Source: Dirofilaria immitis
Taxonomy: Eukaryota > Nematoda > Chromadorea > Rhabditida > Onchocercidae
Assembly (NCBI GenBank): GCA_024305405.1
Contig: JAKNDB010000107.1
Coordinates: 806,001 to 870,000, forward strand
DNA: 64,000 nt
Reading direction: 5' to 3'
The position numbers and the translations under genes are program-made. Within the stretch, counting starts at the first letter, position 1; every line of letters starts with the position of its first letter. Positions 51,944 to 64,000 of the stretch are shown here, piece after piece. The notes under the pieces are model-generated. The model saw only the letters and a list, made by a program, of their open reading frames with translations, did no database searches and was not told the origin of the DNA.

Positions 51944-54900
51944 TTATTTCTGAATCTTTCTCAGTGGATTCCGCCTTAAATAATAATTTTAGGATGGCAT
52001 ATCTATTCCAGAGAAAATGTGGCATACATGTATATGATAGAATTCCTAATGAATTTAAAAAGCATAGAGCATACCTTTGTGGAACCGTTATCCATTATTT
52101 ATTCATCGATTTGATCGAAAACAAACTGAGATCTGATACTGTCCTAAAATATACAAATGTATTCAATTGTATGTAACTACACAGTTCGCTTCCCATGATT
52201 GCATGTGTCCTTAACAACGTAACATAAACTTGCTATCACTATAAAAGAGAAAGAAAGGTAAGGTGAAGCATAAATTTTCTAGTTATAAAAATTACAAATA
52301 TATGAACACTTAGCAGATATAAAAAGCAGAAGAAACAAGCTAAGATAATCAGATATTTTTTACCATAATAATGCAATTTTTCCTATGCTTGTCATTTATT
52401 AATGTTAACTGTATATTGCAATTTATTTATTTTACTTCGTCGTCAAATGGCTAAGCTATTAGTCATCCTCAATAAATAATTTAAATTATTTGTCTCCATT
52501 ATCATACTTTCCAGTTTTTATCAGTATCTATACTGCTTACGTTCAATATCTTCCTTTCATTCATTTATAAAAATTAGTTCACCCAAAAATAAAATTCTAG
52601 ACAAATTTCATCAAATTCTCACGCTGACTATTTGCCCTTTCTCTCACTTTTATATAATTTTTTACGTTTGCTTTGTTTCAATCCTTTTGATAAAAATAAT
52701 ATCAGTAAAGGATGCTGATAATAATGATTATGGGAAATATATAAATACTGAGGGAATTCGACATGGATAAAATTTCAAGAGAAAAGATTAAATCAGTAAT
52801 TCTTCAAAACAGATACTATGAAATTATATGGAAAGCCGAAAGGAAAAACAGTTGTTCATAGAGGCGATAAGACAAATAGGAATAGAAATTTTTACTATAA
52901 AAATCAAAAATTTCAACTATTAATTGGAAAAAAATACTACTCGGAAGAACTACTGAATTAGAAAGGATAATATAAACAACCTACAGTAGTGTCGACAGTA
53001 ATGACTTTTTAATAATTAATTAAAAATCAAACCAAATTCAAATGATACTATCGCATAGTAAACCCATAAAAATCCAAAAGATTCAATGCTGCGCAATAAT
53101 TGCTGGCTATACACAAAAATAGTTGGATGGACTGCTCGAGAACAACGGCACTGTATTAATATAAGGCGAGAATGATTTCGACTTTTTTGCAACGGAAAAA
53201 AATGAACTAAGAAGGTAGATTGAAAAAATAAATCATTACAGGTAATTATTTGAAAACCACTGACAAGGTGAAAGACGAAACAGATAGATTGATTACAATT
53301 AAGATATAATTGTTGAAAAAGTAAATAAAAAGAAAAGAATTGATGCTTTGAAATACGATCAGATATTAGGCAATGATAAAAATATTAATTGATAATAGGT
53401 ATTAAATATATCATGAATATAATAAAATCATTAATCATTCTTATCACTGATTTTAATTTCAAACTGGCACAAGTCAATTGAATGTATTGGCACAATTTAT
53501 CTCAAATATGAATAAACACTATTGCTAACACATGTGGTAGCATCAGCTCTAAAGAAAGTGTCAGAAAAGGAAAATTTTTTTTAGATTCGTTGCTATGCTA
53601 TCTACTGAAGTCATTTCGAGACATCTTCGCAAATATTTTATGGAAATAGCGCATCCAGAGCAACAGAGTTTATTTAGGAAAAGTAAGCTTCTGTTATGAA
53701 ATGGTACTTCCATTCGAAATACACTACATAATATGATAATGATAATGCCCTATTTAAATTAGTAGAGAAGATGCCGTTACGTTGACAACTGATAATTTCT
53801 TTATTATCTGTGATAAAAGCGCTCCAATTCTAGTATCTCTTTAAAAGAAAAGATGTGAAATATATATTTGAATAATGAATATCTGTATTCGAATTATACT
53901 ATACTGTTTCGTATCATTTATAATTATTACACTCCCATTAGTTATAATTGAAATCAGGATTCTACAGGAAGAGATAACACTTTGACCCCTGAACTTTAAC
54001 AACCTCTCAATTTTAGCGCAGACGTTCTGGTTCGCAATACTCACCTATCAACCTTCCATAGAAACGAAGTAGCGTCTTAGAGTATAAACCTTAAAGACCG
54101 TTTCTTTGCCACATGAAGTCGTTCATGAAAGAAAAACAGTGAAGAAATGTAGGAGAGCAAGATGTAGCAGAGAGAAAATTTATGATAGCAATGGCGATCA
54201 GAAATGGAGGAAGATGAAGGATAACTAATGACTTCTCAATTTCAACCTTATCAGTGTGATAAAAACGCGATGACATAAGTTATCTGTATTCATGAAATAA
54301 TTTTGGCAACTGTGGCATGAAAAATCATCGATGAGATTGTGTATTTTGTATGCCATATAAGATTGATAATATTCGATAATTTGGATTCAAGTTTTTTTTT
54401 TTTTTTTAAATATGAAGGAAATCAATTTCCTAACAGAATCGTCCTTGCATTTAATATTTAAGAAAAAAGTTAGAATAAAAATGTATCTGTTTTTCTCATA
54501 TGAAAAATAGGCACACGTTTCTATATGAGACAAGATCGAAATTGTTGAACGATATCGAACGATAGAAAAAGGAAGATAGATGTTTAGATGAACGAAATAG
54601 GAGAAGCTATGGATTAGAATTCAATTCATGTTAAACAATCAAAAAGATTTGAAAGTTTTCAATATGGTATTTTTGACAAAACTGTAAAAAACTGAATCCT
54701 TGTGTTTTAGCTATTTCGGTGATAAAGGTGATAAGCCATTCAAATGCGTAAATTGAGAATTCAGAAATACGGGGAGGGAGAATGAAGTTTTTTTTTTATT
54801 TTTTTAACTAATTAGTTACGTGATATTCTTATCAAGGGTAGGAGATTCATCCACTTTTTCTTTTCACTTCGTTACAGTTTTTCCTCAAATATTAAGATTC

Positions 54901-55299
54901 TATAGCCTCATTAATTTCATTTATTTCACTTCCATTTGTTATTTGACGACTAAAATATAATTCAAAAAATAATGCGCTTAAATTTAATTTTAATGACTGA
55001 AATGGTTCAAGTAATCGTGATATTTGATTCATTAAGATTTAACAATAATTCCTGAATATTAATCATTAATTTTTGTGATTTATTATTTTATTGAAAGTTT
55101 CATATTTCTCCTTCAATACTTTTTGATCGTTACTGCAAACTTTTACAATTTTATGTCATTCATAAAAAAATAAGTATAATTATTGCAAACGAACATTTTT
55201 TCAAAAATTGACAAAAATGAATTACTTGTATTACCTGCTTTTTTTTCTATTTAAAAAAAAAAAGGATTACAATTTTCAAAATATTCGTTGATCGATCAT

Positions 55300-55362
55300 A
55301 ATTTCTTGAAGTAATAAAAGAATTTCTTGAAATAATAAAAGAATTTCTTGAAGTATTAAAAG
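55300..55362. repeat. 21-bp tandem repeat, three copies
   Basis: The unit AATTTCTTGAAGTAATAAAA(G) occurs at 55300-55320, 55321-55341 and 55342-55362 with single-base differences. Non-coding. Confidence 0.9.
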
Positions 55363-56306
55363 AAAATTAGAAATCTACTTTTCTTTTTCAAACTTTGCAT
55401 AAATTTTAAAAAATCAAAATGATTCAATAAAAAAAAAATTAGCCAATTATTGCCCATTTTTGTTTCATTTCGCAAAAATTTTTTTCTTAAATTAATTCAC
55501 TGGTAATTTAAGTGCAAATATTAAAATGAAATTATGCAAATGTAGAGCTTTATTTGACAACTTTTATTCGGGCTTTTATATATGAATTGTTTGAAATATT
55601 CAAAACATCATAGGAAAAGTCAACAAACATAACTTTATTTGTTCAATACTATTGAGCGGTCCATTTAGCAATTGCGATATTTTTTTTCCAACAGAAAGCA
55701 AATATGCCAAGATCATTACGACGATATAGGAAAACCAAAAATGGGAACAATTTTCCAACTGAAATAATGGTGTACCTATTTCAAAATTCCATTTCAAATA
55801 TTTCTATTTGATTGTTAGTTTGATTGATCTTTATTCTCAACTTCTCATCTTACTGCTCTACCTGACGAAATCTAACGCTTGATGAAATTGGAAAGCTGAA
55901 TAAATTGTTGGCTAATTTCAGATAACAGTGATATTAAAGAAGCCTTTCGGCTTAAGAATTAACAAAGGTGATCTAAGGGTAGGTTGCTGGATCATGTAAA
56001 AAAATATCTTCTCTGCAAAATGTTGAATAAAATTAATTATATGCAATAGAACTCATCAATCTCGAGAATGGATCTAAGCAAAGAAAATCTCAAAATTCTC
56101 GTGTTCTCTTGGTATCTGATGCAGTAGGAAAAAGGGATTATCAATTTAGAAGTACTGAAACTTGTCCAATTCAGAATTAGATATCTAACGAATAAACAAA
56201 TTAGATAGTTAAATAAGAAAAAACAATAGTGAAGATGAAATGAGAAGTATTATTATCAAAATTTGATATCGCTTTATTCATAATCTATCACATAAGTTAG
56301 TTAATA

Positions 56307-56325
56307 AGAGAGAGAGAGAGAGAGA
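56307..56325. repeat. AG microsatellite
   Basis: Nineteen bases of alternating A and G. Its length may vary between individuals. Confidence 0.9.
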
Positions 56326-56607
56326 CTAATAAGAGAAAATTTTCCTATTTAAATCTTTTATTTCATTTTCTTTTTATAAAAGAAATCTAAAATTAACCAA
56401 TATCTCGCCTTATCGTTCTATTTGAAGATAAATTAAATATCTTAAATATTTTGTATAACTATACTTATTTATCTTACTAATTTATATCTCTATTATCGTT
56501 ATCATTCATTTCCATTGTTTTTTGTTTATTCACTCGTGATATTTTTTTTCCATGAGATATATAGGTCATAGTTCATTTCTTTTTTTTTAATTGCAAAATT
56601 TTGAAAA

Positions 56608-57880
56608 ATGCAGATAACACTGGTAGAATCGTTTGGTTCATCAATTGGAAAAGTGGGTGTAGGTGATAAGATCATTGCGATAAATCGTAAAAATTACAAA
56701 CAATTAAAGATTTGAATCAACAGCTTTCTGAATCAGGAGAGGTATGAATTTTTTCCTAGAATTACCATACAGAAATTTTCATTCTCATATATTTCTATTA
56801 AAGATATTTACTATTCAAAATTTTCCTATCAATTAAAATTTTTTTTCATAATTTTATTATTTAAGATAAGTTTGCTTATTCTTAGTTAAGCTAATTTGAA
56901 AAAAAAAAAAGTTTTATAACAAGCAAGTGTAACATTGAAACGATGTAATTTTTCATGTTGTAAACATATGCTTACTACTGTTGAAACATTAACGATCGAG
57001 AAGGGTAGTTCAATGAAGATATTACGAGCTATTGAAGTATATATGGTAATAGAATTTGTGATAAAAATTTGTCAATTTTAAATAAAAATCCAAAATAATT
57101 GCTAATCAGAACCTGTTTTTCTTTTTCCATCTTCTCGTGAAAAATCTCGAAATGAATCATAACATTATGATATGTTTTATTTTTAAAAAACATTTTGTTC
57201 ATTCAACAGTAGCAAAAATTTCTAGGTGCTAATTCGAATAGAAACATTTCCGGATATGGATGTTAGCCAAGAACTTGGCTTATCCGTGAAATATGATAAT
57301 AAAGAGCAATTACAAGTAGCATATGTTATACCTGGAAGTTTAGCATCTGTACATCTTCGACCTGGCGATATTATTAAGTTAACTTCATAATTATTAAAGT
57401 TAATTATTAGATTTAGCCTAATAAAAAACAAAAAAATCTGAGCTATATGAGACTTAAAAAGTTTAGCCATTTGTTCATTAACAATTAACAATAAAACAAA
57501 TCTACTTGAATATATTTAAACAAAACGAAAAACATATCAAACTTAGCAATATATTTCATTTATTCTATTAAGACAATTTATAATAGACACATTTTTAGAT
57601 ACTTTCAAATTTATTTTAATTATCAAATAAAAATTATGGAAATTTGAATGAAAATTGAAATTAAAGTAATACATATTATTCGAACAAATAAATTATTGCT
57701 TAAGTGAAAATTAAGATAAATGAAGCTAAGCGGAACTTAATAAAAAATATAATGAAGAAAAGAAATAAATTTAAGAAAAAAATCGATAGCAAATAAATGA
57801 TATAAAATAATAATATTAAAAATAATAATAATAATACAAAAATAATAATAATACTAATAATAATTAATAGTAATAATAGC

Positions 57881-57926
<46 letters not shown>

Positions 57927-59012
57927 AATAATAATAATAATATTAGTATTAATAATAATAATAATAAATGATAATAAAAAATAATAATAATATTAATAAC
58001 GATTATTAGCAATAATAGCACATAATAATAATAATAATAACAATGAATAATAAATAATAATAAATGATAATAATATTAATAAATGATAATAATAATATTA
58101 ATTGCAGAGAGATAAATGGTGAACATATTACAAGTAAAACGATGTTAATCTTTTGGATAAGGCATGGTTTTGATACTAAAAACAGGTAAAACTGCTAAAT
58201 AATGATAATTTTTGGAATGATTTGGTAAAGAAAAAATCAGTTTAAATACTTTTATTTTGTAGAATCAATATGGCTTCTTCATATTTTTAGGCAAAAGATA
58301 GTTATACTGATTTCATCCTTCAAAAGATTTCTGAAATTTTAACAAATTAAGTTTGATTTCTAGCACTTCTATTTTTTCTCGAAATTAATCAAACGAAGCG
58401 AGTATTTTCTTTACAAACTAGAAAAAGTTAAGATTTCTCTTTATGCTAAATAATTTTAGTAACAAATGAATGGATTTTCTAAAGAAGATATTTGAAGTTT
58501 TAGATACAGATATTGATTCAGACGGGAGTTGAAGCTGATACACATATTGAAATGCCTGAAGATGTACAACATATAGCACAAAAACAGGTTTACGAGTTTG
58601 CAAAATTAAAAAATTAACATCACAATAATTTTACAAATAGCGAAAATGTGAGATGATATAGATCAAAATCAAGAATCAGTTTATTTCGTAATTACAAATA
58701 AGGCCAGATGAATAATCAATTTTAATTCAAGTAAATAAGTAAATGAAGAATTCTTTACCGAATTTAAAATTAAATCACCGCGTCATCACTTTTTTTTGTT
58801 CATTTAATTAAACTATCAAGTAGCAGGATATTTATTTATAGCTTGCGGTTTTGAAGAATATACGACAGCTAAAACCTGCGACGAGCTTAACGAAACAAAT
58901 TAGTACTCCGGCCACTAAACATGTCACCATATCCATGGATGAACCGAAAGAAATTGGAATATGCAGCGATTACGATGAGACAATGCTCAAACACGTTCAA
59001 AAAAGTAAATAA
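56608..59012 (+). CDS. PDZ-domain protein (two PDZ units visible)
   Basis: Peptide-binding scaffold type protein. Exons 56608/56614-56741, about 56924-57045, 57226-57377, 58108-58185, 58504-58587 and 58842-59012. The first exon encodes the second half of a PDZ fold (GKVGVGDKIIAIN, then LNQQLSESGE). Next comes VETLTIEKGSSMKILRAIEV. A second PDZ domain is encoded by VLIRIETFP, LGLSVKYD, VIPGSLASVHLRPGDIIK, EINGEHIT and IQILIQTG. The end is LKPATSLTKQ..HVTISMDEPKEIG..KHVQKSK. The ATG at 56608 is in frame but would give a PDZ lacking its N-terminal half, so 5' exons are probably missing or the domain is divergent. Two apparent missing A bases (56698-56700 and 58178-58182) break the frame. The 56924 acceptor is the weakest boundary: its phase does not fit the preceding exon. 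Poly(A) signal at 59050-59055. I cannot name the orthologue. Confidence 0.85.
57807..58100. repeat. AAT/ATA trinucleotide microsatellite in a PDZ-gene intron
   Basis: Nearly 300 bases of imperfect AAT repeats interrupted by TGATAA and TTAAT variants, ending just before the acceptor at 58106-58107. The minus-strand Ile/Leu-rich open frame over it is an artefact of the repeat. Confidence 0.9.
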
Positions 59013-59284
59013 AAAATTGAAAATCATTCATTTTTTGCTAGTTTCATGCAATAAATAAAATTATACTTAGCGATGATTCAGAATTCTTGACACAATGCCT
59101 ATTTCTCCAATCCAACACTTCAAATTTCCTCAGCAAAAAGCATTTAAAATATGCTGTTGAAGCACTTTTGTGAAGTCACAAAATTTTTATCATGCAGAAT
59201 CAAACCCAAATCGTATATTATATGAATGGATAATAACAATTAAAAATATTTATTCAAAAATGAAAATGATATAATTAACAATTT
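59013..59284. terminator. convergent 3' ends of the PDZ gene and rpl-10
   Basis: Only 272 bases separate the two stop codons. AATAAA for the plus-strand gene is at 59050-59055. TTTATT at 59249-59254 is the reverse-strand AATAAA for rpl-10, about 30 bases after its stop. The two 3' UTRs may overlap. Confidence 0.7.
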
Positions 59285-60721
59285 CTAAATAGGGTTATAA
59301 ATCCATTTTGATAGTGGACCATGTTCTCGCACAAGTTTGCATGTTGCACCGTCTGGCATCAAACGTCCTTCTCCACGCATCTTCTCGTAGTCATCTTTAT
59401 CCCACTTTGTAAAGCCCCATTTCCTTGATACCACAACAAGTTGACGTCCAGGGAACTTAAATTTCGCTCTTCGAAAAGCTTCTACTGCATGCTCTTCGTG
59501 CTAAACAATGGTAACTATTAATTCTCTAAGATTTTTAAGATTTTTGAGAATTAAAAATAATCTCTAAATAATTCTTAGAAACCCTTTCTGAGAGAACTTT
59601 AACAATCTGAAAAAGTATCTCTGAAAATAGTTTGTATTTAATGTATTTAAATAGAAAAATAAGTCTTGAATTTCGTTGTTAAATCCAGACGTCACATGAA
59701 GTACCAATTACTTATTAATTTCAAGAATCCTCAGTCAAGATTTCACTTAAAATTATTTGCAATATAACAATATATTACTTATCAATCGAAAATAAAAACT
59801 GATTCACTATTTCTATTATAATGTCAAATAATATATTCTTCTAAATAATCACTAAATAACACGAACCTGCTCCTTGACTCGGACAGATATCAATATGTCA
59901 CCAATATCAACTCGTGCAACTAAGCCTTGAGGTTTACCAAAAGCTCCTCGCATTCCAGTTTGCAGGCGATCAGCACCTGCACATGATAACATTTTGTTGA
60001 TGCGTACAACATGATATGGGTGCTTACGTACGCGCATATGGAAACCGTCCTTGCCACAGTTCTTCACCATGTACTTGTTGGCACAAATACGAGCTGCCTG
60101 AAAATAGAATTGTTTGCACATTTGAATTATGCACTTCGATATATCAAGCAGAGAGATTTTTTTATAATAATAAAGTTATCCCAAGCACTTCCGAAGAAAG
60201 ATAAGAAATATTGAGATTCAAATTTCTTTTATTTTCGAGTAAAATATATAACACAGTAAAGATGAGCCAGACAAATATGATTCCTAACAATCATCATTTA
60301 TTCTGCTTTTGCTAGATGCAAAATTAGGATGCCGACTCCTTTCCAAACTAGAAAACAGTTTATGCATTATCATGTGAACTGCAAACGAGCAAGAAGACAA
60401 TTGTTAACAGGTTAAATGAATGGATAAGAATTTCCTTACATTATTATGTAAGTAATCAAGTTTTCAGTTTTTTTGAATCAATCTTCAAGAGAAACTTCAA
60501 ATTCCAATTAGAATAAAATGTACCTCAAGCGCTTCCGATGAAAGATGTTCTCGTTCATTAGACATTAAATGGACACATAACGGGAATTCATCTACAGGTG
60601 CTTTCTTCTTGCCCAAATCAAAGATACGAATTTTCGGGTCTGGAACTCCGCGACAAAACCGGGATTTAGGGTATGGTTTGTTCTTGATATAACGGTAACA
60701 CCTTGCTGGTCGTCGTCCCAT
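59285..60721 (-). CDS. rpl-10: 60S ribosomal protein L10 (uL16)
   Basis: Core protein of the large ribosomal subunit, lying near the tRNA-binding region and added late in 60S assembly in the cytoplasm. Three exons, reading leftward: 60721-60524 (66 codons), 60097-59867 (77 codons) and 59500-59285 (71 codons plus stop). All junctions are phase 0 with GT/AG. The product is 214 residues, the same length as the human protein, and shows [91 protein letters not shown] and RKWGFTKW. It is the only clearly recognisable gene here without a frame problem. A TTTTAAG just before the start codon could be a trans-splice acceptor. A C-rich patch upstream may be promoter. Confidence 0.99.
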
Positions 60722-60828
60722 TTTCTTAAAATATCAAATTTAACTAAATACATGGTGAGATGAGGAGCAAAAGCTATCTAGCAATTGCAAACGCTTCTCC
60801 TACTTATGGCTAATTGCATACCATTCAC

Positions 60829-60905
60829 AGACCTGTACATCCCGTACCCCACAAGAAATCTCGAAGCCAAGCCCCGCACACCCGACCCCACCTAAAAGTC
60901 CGAAG
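60829..60905 (-). promoter_or_regulatory. C-rich patch (G-tracts on the rpl-10 strand) in the likely rpl-10 promoter
   Basis: C runs at 60841-60843, 60847-60850, 60872-60875, 60881-60883 and 60886-60889 stand out in this AT-rich window. On the minus strand they are G3-G4 tracts 120-170 bases upstream of the rpl-10 start. Three are tightly spaced (GGGG-TC-GGG-TGTGC-GGGG). Promoter role is inferred from position. Confidence 0.45.
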
Positions 60906-60974
60906 GAAAAAGCACACTTTGAACAGCAATTTGCAAGGCAGAACCTAAACAACCTATTGCAGCGCTCTTCCTTT

Positions 60975-61120
60975 CTGTCTCGAAAAGGAAAGTGTCGAGA
61001 ATTTATTTGTCACTCTCGAAGGAATTTGTTCATCGATTTTGCTAAAATTTTTGATGGATTATCTGTCTTTTAGGTTAGGGGAACTCTGTCCCGAAAAGAA
61101 AGGTGTCGGGAATTTATTTT
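60975..61120. repeat. duplicated motif upstream of rpl-10
   Basis: CTGTCTCGAAAAGGAAAGTG plus TCGAGAATTTATTT (60975 onward) recurs 110 bases further on as CTGTCCCGAAAAGAAAGGTG plus TCGGGAATTTATTT (61085 onward). Paired changes TCTCGA/TCGAGA and TCCCGA/TCGGGA keep a short inverted repeat in each copy. Confidence 0.65.
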
Positions 61121-64000
61121 CAAGAATGCTATGAAAATGAATTAATGGAATTTTTCTTGGAAGAAAAAGTACAAAATATAAGGACATACATGGCAACATT
61201 TAAAGTCATGTAAAACATGCAAAATTGTTAGTATCAATAAGTCTCGGCGACATTGACATCGAAATGAAACAAATAGGTTTTGAAGTGAGTCGCAAGGTTT
61301 GATTTGATGCATTGATAAATTGAATGAAATAGTTTCGCTTGATGGGAATATCATCCATTTCCTAAATTAGGATCATAGATCACCCGTATCAGTGAATTGC
61401 TTCTTTTATTCAATTTTATGAAAGATAAAAAAATATCAAATTTAGTGTAATATAAACGCTAGCTCAGATAAAAATCCATTATAGTTGCTACTGATAATAC
61501 TAATCATTTATCAAACATAAACAAACTAACGATAAGATCAATCCAAAAGAAGTATATTTAAATGTGTATTGTTATTATTATTATATTACTGAAGTTATTG
61601 GAGCGATAGTAGATTCGTGTAATGTTTCTTTCTCATAATTTTATGAAATAAACTTTCGAGTACTGACAATATGTTATAGGCTTCGTAATCATCGAAAAAC
61701 TTTTAATAAATGCTTTTCAGTATTTTCATATTTATCGTCCTAATGAAAAATGATATAATCCTGTCAAAAATGAATTTATCATTTTGAAAAAAAAAAATGT
61801 TTACATAAAATTGTGAAATACAGGCAGTTATGGATTAGTTTATCAAATTTATTTTCTTTTTTTTCTGCTTTTTTTCCATGACTCTCTCATTTTCATTTTC
61901 CTTTTTTTGGTATTTTAATAATTGAAATTACTAAATTAATCGTTTATGTGTAATAATTTGAAATATATTATCTGATAACTTTTTCAACTTCTCGATAATC
62001 AAAATACTAAGTTATATTATTAAATTATATTTCTTGTCTTATTATCATTGTTGTTAATTGGCATATTCGATAAGCACAATTTTATCATCATGCTTCTTTA
62101 TTCATGCCATATGATTATTGTCTACAGGATGCAAGTTATAACCGGCAAACTTTTTTCTTTTCTAACTTTCAGTTAAAATTGAAATTATCAGGTGTAGAAA
62201 TAAGCACAGCATCTTTGATTTAGATTGTATATTTCCCATTTACTCTAGTACAACAAAACTTTCAACTTATTTATATTAAGAAAGCTTTTTAAAATTTATA
62301 AAAATTTAGCCATAGAAGAATTGCTATTTGAACATATTGAAAAGAAAGATCAAGAAGACATATTCCGCTGTAATAGAAGAGAGCGATATAAATTCAGTGA
62401 AAATCAGAAATCCATCAAATGTTAACTTAGGCAGTGAAAATTTGTTAGAATGGATTAATAACCTCCTTTGTACTAGCATATTTTGAATATTTTATGAATA
62501 GCATTCTCATATGCTTTGCTTGTGACTGTGACTGTGAATGTCGAATTTTATAATCCAAATTCTATTCAAAAATTTTTCTAATAATTATTTAATGATATTT
62601 TTGAAAAGAGATTGTATATCGATTTATAATCTTATAGCTTATCATATCATAAGGAAGATACAGAAATGATTGAATAAATATTTTTTTAGCCGTTATAAGA
62701 TTAAAATAGCATTGCATAATTAATATCATTGCCAGTGACGATTATAATGAATGCAAAAAGATAATTAATTGAGCTAACTTTAAAAATAAACAAAATATCG
62801 CTACAAAAATATTCTACAGTAATAACAAACAATCAAATAAGCATTACGGTACAGATTTTTACAAGAGTCGTGCTGATATGTGGTCCTTCAGCAAATGTTA
62901 AAAATCTATGAAAGCAAATAATGTATCTCTGCAATATGGAGATGGGAGAGCGAATTGAAATAATGGAATGCATATGCAAATGGCTAGTTGGAAAAAAATT
63001 AAACCAAAGGCCTTGATTGGTTCCTAATTAAGGCTCCCTAAATATATCGAATGATCGCAGTTTTAATGGGTACGAATTAAAGAAATAACAGCGGACACAT
63101 ACTTATGCGCACGGCTGTGAGAAAGAAAAAATGAATAAAAAAAAACAAAAAAGCCATATAAATGTGCACAATATCCAGTTGTATCTCTAGAAATTCATAA
63201 ATAATATAAACGAGAAATCAGTTCGTAATAATCATAGATAATAATGACTTCTAAAACATATAACGAAAAATTCGATTAATGTAGCACGAAAAATAAGAGG
63301 ATGTCTGCGCTGACTAATATAATTTCATAAAAAATATTCAATGGTCTGCTTATATGACATTTTTCAGCATAAAATAAATATGGTTCTGCTTGGAAGACGC
63401 GCAATGAATCTATCCAATTAACATGGTTCTAAAAGACTCCAGAGATGTAAAATTTGCATTTCAATTAATATTTTACGGTTCATATTGAAAATTTTGTTTC
63501 AGAAAATTACATTCAACCTAGCCAAAAAAATCGATTTGTTTAAGAAGCAATTTTAAATCACATATGAAGTGACGATCACAAATAATCAAGGTTTGTTAGG
63601 GTTTTAGATTACGCATTTCTGAAAGATTTTGATGATTCCAATATTAATAAAAACTTACGATATTCATTTTTAAAATCTGAAATAAAAGTTCCTTTTCTAT
63701 AAATAAAATATTTACATTGATATAACAAATATATTTACGTTGCTGTCAACTCCAAAATATAGATATTTTCACAATTTCTAAAAACTAAATTTCGCAAGCA
63801 TAAAATCATTCGTGTCTTGGATCTTTTCATTGACTACTGCGTTTCATGAAAACAATTCCGCTTCAGTATTAATGATCAAGTTCCTACCTTATTTATCGGC
63901 AATACTCTTTATAGAATTAATCAAGTTATGAAATCGATTTTGCTCTGGATTATGAGCGTAGAAAAATATCCCCATTATTTCCATGATTTCAGAACAAAAT

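Larger units (their letters stand above)
51944..56607. other. divergent intergenic region between HP1-like and PDZ genes
   Basis: Both flanking genes are transcribed away from this stretch, so it should hold both promoters and, for the PDZ gene, possibly unseen 5' exons. I found no convincing exon; open frames at 51964-52176 (plus) and about 53841-54276 (minus) resemble no family. It contains a 21-bp triplication at 55300-55362 and a GA microsatellite at 56307-56325. Confidence 0.5.
60722..64000. other. region upstream of rpl-10, otherwise without genes
   Basis: The first 400 bases are unusually C-rich on the plus strand and carry a duplicated motif (listed separately); they are the likely rpl-10 promoter. 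From about 61130 to the window end I see only AT-rich DNA with A/T runs and no exon chain. Confidence 0.55.

Noticed and set aside
51964..52176. 70-codon plus-strand open frame beside the HP1 start
   Set aside because: No splice context, family match or composition bias; likely chance in the divergent intergenic region.
57700..57882. Minus-strand Leu/Ile-rich open frame resembling a membrane protein
   Set aside because: It is a translation of the AAT microsatellite in an intron.
60098..60523. C/D-box snoRNA in the first rpl-10 intron (reverse-strand ATGATGA at about 60290)
   Set aside because: No CTGA D box at a suitable distance and no terminal stem was seen.

Overview
This window is nuclear DNA of a nematode, most likely a filarial or other spirurid (clade III) worm. 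It is strongly AT-rich. The genes are split into many small exons by AT-rich introns with TTTCAG/TTTTAG-type acceptors, the protein families are animal ones, and a GATA factor with a worn-down N-terminal zinc finger points to nematodes. The species is inferred, not proven.

Layout. (1) 1-5469, plus strand: a nearly complete TM9SF2 (nonaspanin) gene, entered inside its first coding exon. (2) 5470-11394: intergenic DNA with short duplications and many GATA sites, leading into (3) 11395-15607, plus: a GATA transcription factor gene of the ELT-2 (gut) type. (4) 21032-22799, minus: a five-exon gene for an unrecognised acidic protein of 250 residues. (5) 22800-39788: a 17 kb stretch with no gene I can support. 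(6) 39789-45448, plus: a secreted protein with a six-cysteine C-terminal module and a 1.2 kb Gln/Arg/Glu repeat cassette exon in its middle. (7) 48509-51943, minus: an HP1-family chromodomain protein. (8) 56608-59012, plus: a PDZ-domain protein, head-to-head with the HP1 gene and tail-to-tail with (9) 59285-60721, minus: ribosomal protein L10 (uL16), intact at 214 residues. (10) 60722-64000: non-coding, with a C-rich patch and a repeated motif just upstream of rpl-10.

The genes are unrelated housekeeping, regulatory and secreted functions; I see no operon or multi-gene system. The strongest cross-cutting observation is that five of the seven genes carry apparent one-base frameshifts, nearly all lying in A or T homopolymers inside otherwise well-conserved exons. 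Correcting each by one base makes every full model I could close divisible by three (TM9SF2, GATA, HP1, and the cassette exon). This looks like uncorrected homopolymer error in the assembly rather than pseudogenes, and it explains why single-frame reading shows only fragments of these genes.

Exon boundaries were placed by eye from splice consensus, codon phase and remembered family conservation; positions may be off by a base or two.
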